Assembly: GCA_900317925.1 (NCBI GenBank)
Contig: ONIQ01000012.1
Span: 884-51,903 of the forward strand
DNA: 51,020 nucleotides
Source: an uncultured Bacteroidales bacterium
GTDB taxonomy: Bacteria; Bacteroidota; Bacteroidia; Bacteroidales; UBA932
Direction of reading: 5' to 3'
In this document: in pieces, positions 17,088-24,072 of the stretch
Layout of the letters: each line of letters opens with the position of its first letter
Position numbering within the stretch: position 1 is the first letter of the stretch
The notes under the pieces: generated by a model
Told to the model about the DNA's origin: nothing
The model's input: the letters and a program-made list of their open reading frames with translations, nothing else
Database searches by the model: none
Made by a program: the position numbers and the translations under genes

Positions 17088-19577
17088 ATGAAACCGTTTT
17101 TCCATACCCTCCTTGCCCTGGTGGCCGTGCTTCCGTTGCAGGCCCAGGAATATTCCGACACCTATTCTCCCGGGAAGAACAAAATCTACCGGAAAGGATG
17201 GATCGATTTCAACAAAAACGGGGTCAGGGATATCTATGAGAATCCGGCTGCGAGGCTGGAAGACCGCATCGAGGACCTGCTGAAGCAGATGACCCTCGAG
17301 GAGAAAACCTGCCAGTTGGTCACCCTGTATGGGTATCACCGCGTCCTCAAGGATGAACTCCCCACACCGCGTTGGAAAACCCGGCTGTGGAAGGATGGCG
17401 TGGGGGCCATCGACGAGCATCTGAACAGTTTCTACTCCTCCACCAAACCCGCCTATCAGAGCGAGTACACCTGGCCGGCTTCCAAGCACGCCTGGGCCTT
17501 GAATACCGTCCAGAAATGGTTTGTCGAGGAAACCCGGCTGGGGATTCCGGTGGATTTCACCAACGAAGGCATCCACGGCAACGAATCCCTCCGCTCTACC
17601 GGCTTCCCCACTCCGTTGGGGCTGGGCGCCACCTGGGACAAGGAACTGCTGAACGAAGTGGGACGCGTGACCGGCCGCGAAGCCCGGATGATGGGCTATA
17701 CCAATACCTATGGTCCCATCCTGGACGTCATCCGCGACCAGCGCTGGGGTCGGTGTGAGGAATCCTTCGGCGAAAGCCCCTATCTGGTGGCCGAACTGGG
17801 GATTCAATTTACCCGGGGCCTGCAGGAAAACGTCCTGTCCACGGGCAAGCACTTTCTGGCCTACTCCAACAACAAGGGGGCGCGCGAAGCCGAGGCCCGG
17901 TGCGACCCGCAGATGTCGCCCCGCGAACTGGAATACATCCATGCCTATGTCTGGCGCCGGGTGGTCAGCGAGGCCGGCCTCATGGGCGCAATGGTATCGT
18001 ATAACGACTATGACGGTCTTCCCATGGCCTCCAGCCACTACTGGATGGTGGAACGCTTGCGCGACGAGTGGGGTTTCCGGGGGTATATCGTATCGGACAG
18101 CGAGGCGGTGGAGTATCTCCACACCAAGCATCGGACCGCATCGTCCCAGAAAGAAGCGGCCGCGCAGTCCATCCTCGGCGGCATGAATGTCCGCTGCACC
18201 TTCCGGGAACCCGATACTTTTGTGCTCCCGCTGCGCGAAGCCATCGCCGAGGGGATGGTGCCGATGGCGGTGATCGATGACCGCGTCCGCGACGTCCTGC
18301 GCGCCAAATTCCTTCTGGGTTTGTTCGACGACCCGTACCAGCGGGATCTCAAGGGGGCCGATGAGGAAGTGGAAAAAGCGGAAAATCAGGAAGTTTCCCT
18401 GCGCGCATCCCGCGAGAGCGCCGTGCTGCTGAAGAATGACGGCGTGCTGCCGCTGAAGCTCGAGGACCTCAAGCGCATTGCGGTGGTGGGGCCGAATGCG
18501 ACCGCCATCGAATACGCACGCAACCATTACGGACCGAAAGATATCGACGTGGTGAGCCCGCTGGAGGGCATCAAAGCCCTGGTGGGCGGAAAAGCCGAGG
18601 TGGCTTATGTTCAGGGCTGCGACCTCGTGGACCCGAACTGGCCGGAATCCGAATTGTTCCCTACGCCGCTTACCCGTCAGGAACAGGACGGGATAGACGA
18701 GGCGGTGGCCCTGGCACGCGAAAGCGACGTGGTCGTGGCCGTGATGGGAGGCTCGCACCGTACCTGCGGCGAAAGCCGGTCCCGGACCTCGCTGGACCTG
18801 CCTGGCCGCCAGCGTGACCTGCTGATGGCCCTGCACGCCACCGGGAAGCCGGTGGTGCTGGTGCTGATCAATGGCCGCGCCCTTTCCGTGAACTGGGAAG
18901 ACCGTAACCTGCCGGCCATCCTGGAGATGTGGTATCCCGGCCCGCATGGCGGGACTGCCCTGGCCGAGGTGCTGTTTGGTGCCTACAATCCGGGCGGCAA
19001 GACCACCACGACCTTCCCGCGCAGCGTGGGTCAGATCCCGTTTAACTTCCCTTACAAGCCGCTTTCCCAATCCGACAGCTACCCGGGTCTGGGTCCGGAG
19101 GGCAAGGCGGCCCGGGTGAACGGACCGCTCTATCCCTTCGGCTTCGGCCTCAGTTACACCACCTTCCGCTACGCCAACCTGCAACTTGCCGCCGCCCCGG
19201 CTTTTGCTGCTGCGGCAGATGCCCCTTCGTCGCAGGAGAACAGGGGATATGCTCCTCTCGTAATCGAGGCCGGTCAGAGCGTGATGGTGTCGGTTGAGGT
19301 GACGAATACCGGTGACCTGGCAGGCGACGAAGTGGTCCAACTCTACATCAAAGACGATTGCAGCAGCGTTATCACTTACGAGCGGCAGCTGGCCGGTTTC
19401 GAACGCATCCACCTGCTCCCGGGCGAGACCCGTACGGTCACCTTCACCGTAGGTCCTGACCGGATGCAGTTGTTGGACGCCTCCTGCCACTGGGTTGTGG
19501 AGCCGGGAACCTTCACCCTCTTCGCCGGCCCTTCCTCCGAAGATCTGCCTCTCTCCGCCTCCTTCCTTGTCCGCTAG
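17088..19577 (+). CDS. Secreted glycoside hydrolase family 3 (beta-glucosidase/xylosidase)
   Basis: Exo-acting beta-glycosidase that removes terminal sugars from beta-linked oligosaccharides. The first 20 residues form a signal peptide (MKPFFHTLLALVAVLPLQAQ), giving a periplasmic enzyme with no lipobox. The GH3 N-terminal barrel carries the nucleophile Asp337 in YIVSDSEAVEYL, and KHFLAYSNN is the conserved KH motif. A GH3 C-terminal domain (VAVMGGSHRTCGESRSRTSL) and a fibronectin type III-like domain (VEVTNTGDLAGDEVVQLYIK) follow. At 829 residues it is full length. Specificity (glucose or xylose) is not clear. No SusC/SusD genes adjoin it. Confidence 0.93.
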   Translation: MKPFFHTLLALVAVLPLQAQEYSDTYSPGKNKIYRKGWIDFNKNGVRDIYENPAARLEDRIEDLLKQMTLEEKTCQLVTLYGYHRVLKDELPTPRWKTRLWKDGVGAIDEHLNSFYSSTKPAYQSEYTWPASKHAWALNTVQKWFVEETRLGIPVDFTNEGIHGNESLRSTGFPTPLGLGATWDKELLNEVGRVTGREARMMGYTNTYGPILDVIRDQRWGRCEESFGESPYLVAELGIQFTRGLQENVLSTGKHFLAYSNNKGAREAEARCDPQMSPRELEYIHAYVWRRVVSEAGLMGAMVSYNDYDGLPMASSHYWMVERLRDEWGFRGYIVSDSEAVEYLHTKHRTASSQKEAAAQSILGGMNVRCTFREPDTFVLPLREAIAEGMVPMAVIDDRVRDVLRAKFLLGLFDDPYQRDLKGADEEVEKAENQEVSLRASRESAVLLKNDGVLPLKLEDLKRIAVVGPNATAIEYARNHYGPKDIDVVSPLEGIKALVGGKAEVAYVQGCDLVDPNWPESELFPTPLTRQEQDGIDEAVALARESDVVVAVMGGSHRTCGESRSRTSLDLPGRQRDLLMALHATGKPVVLVLINGRALSVNWEDRNLPAILEMWYPGPHGGTALAEVLFGAYNPGGKTTTTFPRSVGQIPFNFPYKPLSQSDSYPGLGPEGKAARVNGPLYPFGFGLSYTTFRYANLQLAAAPAFAAAADAPSSQENRGYAPLVIEAGQSVMVSVEVTNTGDLAGDEVVQLYIKDDCSSVITYERQLAGFERIHLLPGETRTVTFTVGPDRMQLLDASCHWVVEPGTFTLFAGPSSEDLPLSASFLVR

Positions 19578-22500
19578 GCCCCTTTCGGATACCGGACGGT
19601 GAAGCAGGCGCCGCCGAGGTTGAAGGATTTGGAATAGGAAATCTCAGCGTTGCATTTCTCCAGGATGCTCCGGCTGATGGCGAGTCCCAGGCCGGTCCCT
19701 TTGCTCTTGGTGGTGAAGTTCGGGGTGAAAAGGCGGCTACGGTTTTCGTCATCCACGCCCGGCCCGTCGTCCTCCACCACAATATCGTAGAAGCCATCTT
19801 TCGTAGAATGGCGCAGGGATACCAGCACATGGCCGCGCGGATCCCCTTCGCCGCTCTCCAGCCGGCTCTCCACCGCCTGGATGGCATTGCTCATCAGGTT
19901 TACGAACACCCGGGTCAGTTGCGGTTTCGGACCGTGGATAAGGGTGCCTTCCAGGCCCATGTAGGAGAGTTCGATGTCGTCCCGGCTGTCGAACAGGCCG
20001 ATTTCCTCTTTCAGCAGTTTGTCCAGGTCGAACTCCACCGGGTCCTCGGTGTACAGTTTGGCGAAGGTAGAGAACTCGCTGGCCGTCTCGGCGAGGATGT
20101 CGATCTGCGCGAGCACCTCTTTGGAAACATTGTCGAACCGGTCTTCCCACACAGGATTCCCGTTGGTCTTCAGGCGGATGAGCTGCTGGATCTGGAGCTT
20201 GATGGGCGTGAGCGGGTTCTTGATTTCGTGGGCCACCTGCCGTGCCATCGTCGCCCAGGCCTTGTCGCGTTCCGCCTGGGTCAGTTGGCGGGTGGAGTCG
20301 TACAGGTCGTGTACCATCAGATTATATGCGCGCACGAGGGAAGAAATCTCGTCGTCCCGCTCGTACACAATGTATTCGGGATGATTCAGGTCCGTTTCGT
20401 TCATCTTCCTTCCCATCTCCACGAGCGGCCGGAACATCTTGTCCACAACGCGGGCGATGGTGAACCGGGCCAGGATGAGCAGCATGAAGAACAGGGTGAA
20501 GATGGACACCGAATGCAGCACGGCTTCGGTTTCGAAATCGTAATTCTTGTCGTTGTACGGTGCGCCCAGGATGGCGATCATGTCACCGTCTCCGTTGAAA
20601 ATCGGGGCGTACATAAAGTAGCAGGACTGTTTCCCGAATCGCTCCTTGTGAATCCAGTAGCGCATGTGCTCATGGACGATGTTGCGGTACGCATCACCCC
20701 GCATGCGGGTGCCCAGCAGCATCCGGTCGAAAATCTCCGGAGTGGTGGAGCGCAACAGCCGGCCGGCGGTGGAATAGAGCGTGATATCGGTCTTGGTAAC
20801 GCTGCCGGCATCGTCCAAGATTCCCGCGACCTCCTGCGCGGGCAGGTCGGAAAAGTCCTTCACAAAGCGGCTGCGCATCTGCACCAGCGTCTGGATGGCG
20901 TTGATTTTGTCGGACATCATGGTCTTCAGGTTGGCGTCGTTTCGCCGGTTCACGAAGAGGACGCTGATGACGGCCATGACAATCAGGGTCAGGACCAGGG
21001 AGGCCAGGAGGACAAAGTTGATGCGCGATTTGTAATAGTTTTGCTCGAACAGCTGTGACCTCCGTCGGTGCGACCAGGTCATAAAATAGGTAAGGACGTA
21101 GAACAGCAGCAACAGGAAGAAGATGGAAACCAGGTAGTTGGATGCCTCGATTTTCGGACGGGAGATGATAATGGTCTCGTCGTCCGTGATTTCGTTCACG
21201 AAACGGGTATAGTGCTTGTCGTCGAAGTTCCCCTTAAAGGTAGCCAGGTGGCCGTTTACATATTTAGCATAGGCGTACCGGGCCGGCAGGATCACCTGGC
21301 CCGGGGCGGAATAGCCCAGCAGGCTGGCATAGCCACGGTCTTCCCGGTTGGACTTGGGCTCTACGCCCACGAGGATGCTGCTGCCGCCATAGCGGCGGTT
21401 ATAGAAATAGAACCGGCCTGTGTAGCGGCCCTGTCCATTGTTGTTCCGCGAGTAATAGAAATAGCTGGAGATGGGCGTTCCGTCGCCGATGCGGTCCTGG
21501 ATATAGGCCCGCAATCCCGGAGAAAGCGTGCTCCCATCTGTCACGGAAACGGTAATGTCGTTGTTCTGCGCCACCCGTACCAGGTAATTCTCGGAAAGGC
21601 GGTTCAGGATGATGCCGGCGCTGTTGTCCAAAGCCGACAGGGAGGCGATGACCGGATCCCTCGCAATGGCTTCCTCCACCTGACGGAGCTGGATTTCCAG
21701 GGTGATGTCACGGTCCATGGCCAGGCGCGTCGCCCAGATCTTGACGGTGTTTTCCTCTTTCCTCAGGCCCAGGGTCGCGGTAGCCGCCACCAGATAGACC
21801 GATGCCAGGGCGGCAAATACCACGCGGGCGGGCCGGGAGAGCGCATCGAACCGCCAACCCGTCCGCGAACGGATGACCGGTCCCATCAGTTGCAGCAGCA
21901 GGGGGATGCACAGCAGCAACAACATCAGCGACAGCAGCACCATGCCCGACCAGGGCGTCAGCCGGTCAAATTTATACAGTTCCAGGCAGATGTTGGAGTT
22001 CATGATGATGCTTCGGAGCGAACGATGCACGTGGACGAGAATGCTCAGGAGGACAATCGTCACGCCGCCGACAAAACAGGCGTCGGTGCCCTTCCCCTTC
22101 CCATACAGGCGCCGGAAAATATCCATCCTGATGGCATAGGTATAGAGGACTCCCATGAACAGGGACAGGTTCACGATGAGCAGGGTCCCCAGTGAATCCA
22201 TTAGGGCTCCATCGGCATACAGGGCGGGCGAGAAGAGGGGGGTGCTGCCTTTCAAGGTCCGCCCCCAGAGATAGAACGAACTCATGAAGAAGGCCAGCAA
22301 ACCCATCAGGATCAGATACGTACGCAGGTTGTGCCGGGCCGTCAGGAGCAGGTAGGAAGCCAGCAGGTAGAGGCCCAGGGCCAGCCAAATGAGTTCGGAA
22401 TAGGGCAGGACCGGATCCTCCTGCAGGACGTCGTCCATCAGCTTGAAAACCGGTTCCCCGTTCAGCGTCACGGCCGACCCGCCGGCTTCGGACAGGGGTT

Positions 22501-23035
22501 TGATGGAGAACCGTTTGTCGGGATGGAGTGCGGGATTGATGCCGCCGAAGGTGGCTGTGTTCAGGATTTCCAGACCGGCAATCACCTTGATCCGGCCGTT
22601 GCTCCGGCTTTCGGCCAGGTACCACCGCGGACCGAAGTTCTGGAACCGGACCTGCTCGGAAACGTCGGTCAGCGGCGACCGCATCACGTTTTGCAGGTTG
22701 TTCAGGTTGCGCATCCGGTTTTGCGGGCTGATATCGTCGCTGAGTACGGTAAACTGGTGCCGCCAGGCGGTGAGGGAATCGTCGGTGTAGCGGTAAACCA
22801 CCATGTCGCGGGGGAGTCCTTCGAGGTCCATCCATGCGTCTGGATCGCTCTCGAGCGCCCGGTCGATGAATCCTTCCAGCACCGTCATCCGTTCCGATAC
22901 GGCCGAGCCCATCCGGCGTGCGGCGGCGTCGGTATCGCCCGGGGCGTTGTCGGTCAGCAGCGCCACCGCCATCAAGATGGCGGCCACTGTCATCAGGATC
23001 CAGGCCAGCCAGGATATGATTTTCCTGCGTTTCAT
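19574..23035 (-). CDS. Large NtrY-like sensor histidine kinase
   Basis: Inner-membrane kinase of 1153 residues. The N-terminal half has one membrane segment (about 8-28), a periplasmic region, a block of about six membrane segments, a second extracytoplasmic domain of about 200 residues and another membrane segment near 650. After a further sensor region come a HAMP-like linker, the H-box VAHEIKNPLTPIKL (His936), the N-box NLMSNAIQAV and the G-boxes VVEDDGPGVDDEN and TGLGLAIS. This H-box and layout resemble NtrY, whose partners are NtrX/NtrC-type regulators acting with sigma-54. No response regulator is adjacent. Its ATG overlaps the rlmH stop (ATGA), and its stop codon interlocks with that of the convergent GH3 gene. 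Confidence 0.88.
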   Translation of the reverse strand: MKRRKIISWLAWILMTVAAILMAVALLTDNAPGDTDAAARRMGSAVSERMTVLEGFIDRALESDPDAWMDLEGLPRDMVVYRYTDDSLTAWRHQFTVLSDDISPQNRMRNLNNLQNVMRSPLTDVSEQVRFQNFGPRWYLAESRSNGRIKVIAGLEILNTATFGGINPALHPDKRFSIKPLSEAGGSAVTLNGEPVFKLMDDVLQEDPVLPYSELIWLALGLYLLASYLLLTARHNLRTYLILMGLLAFFMSSFYLWGRTLKGSTPLFSPALYADGALMDSLGTLLIVNLSLFMGVLYTYAIRMDIFRRLYGKGKGTDACFVGGVTIVLLSILVHVHRSLRSIIMNSNICLELYKFDRLTPWSGMVLLSLMLLLLCIPLLLQLMGPVIRSRTGWRFDALSRPARVVFAALASVYLVAATATLGLRKEENTVKIWATRLAMDRDITLEIQLRQVEEAIARDPVIASLSALDNSAGIILNRLSENYLVRVAQNNDITVSVTDGSTLSPGLRAYIQDRIGDGTPISSYFYYSRNNNGQGRYTGRFYFYNRRYGGSSILVGVEPKSNREDRGYASLLGYSAPGQVILPARYAYAKYVNGHLATFKGNFDDKHYTRFVNEITDDETIIISRPKIEASNYLVSIFFLLLLFYVLTYFMTWSHRRRSQLFEQNYYKSRINFVLLASLVLTLIVMAVISVLFVNRRNDANLKTMMSDKINAIQTLVQMRSRFVKDFSDLPAQEVAGILDDAGSVTKTDITLYSTAGRLLRSTTPEIFDRMLLGTRMRGDAYRNIVHEHMRYWIHKERFGKQSCYFMYAPIFNGDGDMIAILGAPYNDKNYDFETEAVLHSVSIFTLFFMLLILARFTIARVVDKMFRPLVEMGRKMNETDLNHPEYIVYERDDEISSLVRAYNLMVHDLYDSTRQLTQAERDKAWATMARQVAHEIKNPLTPIKLQIQQLIRLKTNGNPVWEDRFDNVSKEVLAQIDILAETASEFSTFAKLYTEDPVEFDLDKLLKEEIGLFDSRDDIELSYMGLEGTLIHGPKPQLTRVFVNLMSNAIQAVESRLESGEGDPRGHVLVSLRHSTKDGFYDIVVEDDGPGVDDENRSRLFTPNFTTKSKGTGLGLAISRSILEKCNAEISYSKSFNLGGACFTVRYPKGA

Positions 23036-23508
23036 CCTTCGTGATGATAGGGTTCTCCTTTTAAAATGGTAAAGGCACGGTAGAGCTGTTCCGCAAAAAC
23101 CGTGCGCACCATCTGGTGGGAAAAGGTCATTTTCGACAGGGAAAGCATCCCGTCCGCACGGGCATAGACCGCCTTGCTGAATCCGTAGGCTCCGCCGATT
23201 ACAAAGACCAGGTCCCGTCCTTCGCGGGAAAGATGGTCGCCGATTTCCGCTGCAAACGCCATGCTGCGCAGCTCCCGGCCCCGTTCATCGAGCAGGATCA
23301 CCCGGTCGGCGGGCTTCACGTTTTTCAGGATCAGCTCCCCCTCGCGCTCCTTGATCTGCTCTTTGGACAGGGCGGATACGTTTTTCAGCTGGGGAATCTC
23401 TACCAGCGAGAAGGGAACATAATGAGCCAGCCTGGCCGCATACAGCGACAGGCCCTCGCGTACCCACGCGACATCCGTTTTCCCGACGGTGAGCAGAATC
23501 ATCCGCAT
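23032..23508 (-). CDS. rlmH: 23S rRNA (pseudouridine1915-N3)-methyltransferase
   Basis: SPOUT-family enzyme that methylates pseudouridine 1915 in helix 69 of 23S rRNA on the assembled 70S ribosome. The SAM-binding knot is visible in DLVFVIGGAYGFSKAVYARA, and the C-terminus SKMTFSHQMVRTVFAEQLYRA is diagnostic. The start MRMILLTVGKTD at 23508 gives 158 residues, the family length; an open frame continues 13 codons upstream through the promoter and is not used. It lies directly upstream of the large kinase with a 4-nt overlap. Confidence 0.95.
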   Translation of the reverse strand: MRMILLTVGKTDVAWVREGLSLYAARLAHYVPFSLVEIPQLKNVSALSKEQIKEREGELILKNVKPADRVILLDERGRELRSMAFAAEIGDHLSREGRDLVFVIGGAYGFSKAVYARADGMLSLSKMTFSHQMVRTVFAEQLYRAFTILKGEPYHHEG

Positions 23509-23516
23509 ATCTTCTA

Positions 23517-23547
23517 CAAAAATAGCAAAGTGGCTCGGATTTTGCAA
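23517..23547 (-). promoter_or_regulatory. Promoter of rlmH
   Basis: On the minus strand TTG (23547-23545), a 20-nt spacer and TATTTTTG (23524-23517), with 8 nt between the box and the ATG, so the leader is nearly absent. Confidence 0.65.
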
Positions 23548-23562
23548 GTTGGATAACCCGGT

Positions 23563-23961
23563 ATGAAAGCAATTCTCAAGATTGTCGCCCTTTTTTCCGC
23601 CCTCCTGCTGGCCGTTGAAGCCCGTGCAGAGGGGGATGATGTGTTTGTCCCCGTCGCCAAATACATCAGTCGGGGCGATGCCGAAAGCCTCACGGCCTGG
23701 TTTGCCGACAACCTGGAAATTTCCATCCTTTCCTCGTCCACCGATTCTTCCCGGAGCCAGGCAAGCCGCATCTTGAAGAATTTTTTCAATTCGTATTCAC
23801 CGCGTTCGTTTGCGATAACCCATACGGCTACCCAGGGGAATTTGAAATATGCCCTCGGAAGATTGAGTGCAGGAGGTGAAGTATTTGAGGTTACGATATT
23901 TATGAGCTTTTCCGAGACGGGTTACAAGATCCAGCAATTAAAAATTGACCGTACTCCATAA
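23563..23961 (+). CDS. DUF4783 domain exported protein
   Basis: Small exported protein of 132 residues with a signal peptide (LKIVALFSALLLAVEARA) and a single compact domain resembling the NTF2-like/lumazine-binding fold (residues about 28-130: VAKYISRGDAESLTAWFADN, then GYKIQQLKID). DUF4783 proteins are widespread in Bacteroidetes and have no known function. It starts 55 nt from the divergent rlmH start. Immediately after its stop come a sigma-54-type promoter and a terminator. Confidence 0.8.
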   Translation: MKAILKIVALFSALLLAVEARAEGDDVFVPVAKYISRGDAESLTAWFADNLEISILSSSTDSSRSQASRILKNFFNSYSPRSFAITHTATQGNLKYALGRLSAGGEVFEVTIFMSFSETGYKIQQLKIDRTP

Positions 23962-23964
23962 GTT

Positions 23965-23981
23965 TTGGCACGGGCTTTGCA
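23965..23981 (+). promoter_or_regulatory. Perfect sigma-54 (RpoN) promoter
   Basis: TTGGCACGGGCTTTGCA matches the sigma-54 consensus YTGGCACGRNNNTTGCW at every specified position, with GG at 23967-23968 and GC at 23979-23980, the required 12-nt register. It begins four bases after the DUF4783 stop. Transcription would start near 23991-23992. No enhancer site for an NtrC-type activator could be recognised by eye. Confidence 0.8.
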
Positions 23982-23991
23982 TTTATGGAAA

Positions 23992-24058
23992 ACCGGTTAG
24001 TTTTAGTTAATAATAGGGTTAGAAAAATGGTCGTTTCTTTTCGAAACGGCCTTTTTTT
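23992..24058 (+). ncRNA. Candidate small RNA from the sigma-54 promoter
   Basis: The start predicted from the sigma-54 site (about 23992) and the terminator at 24029-24058 define a transcript of about 67 nt with no plausible open frame. The 5' half is single-stranded and AT-rich with repeated GTTA/GGTTAG motifs that could pair with target mRNAs; the 3' half is the terminator hairpin with a U-tail. This is the usual layout of a bacterial regulatory RNA. The alternative is that the promoter serves the DUF5686 gene by read-through, and the terminator only ends the DUF4783 mRNA. Confidence 0.45.
24029..24058 (+). terminator. Strong intrinsic terminator
   Basis: GGTCGTTTC (24029-24037) pairs over 9 bp (one G-T) with GAAACGGCC (24043-24051) across a 5-nt loop, followed by seven T (24052-24058). 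Confidence 0.88.
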
Positions 24059-24060
24059 AT

Positions 24061-24068
24061 TACTTTTG
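24061..24068 (+). promoter_or_regulatory. -7 box directly before the DUF5686 gene
   Basis: TACTTTTG matches TAnnTTTG and is followed by just four bases before the ATG at 24073, predicting a leaderless mRNA. It abuts the preceding terminator's T-tract. No TTTG at -33. Confidence 0.5.
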
Positions 24069-24072
24069 TTAC

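Noticed and set aside
17010-19490. 826-codon minus-strand open frame opposite the GH3 gene
   Set aside because: Antisense shadow of a clear GH3 gene caused by high GC; no domain pattern. The same applies to long frames opposite hppA, feoB, the debranching enzyme and the GH57/phosphorylase genes.
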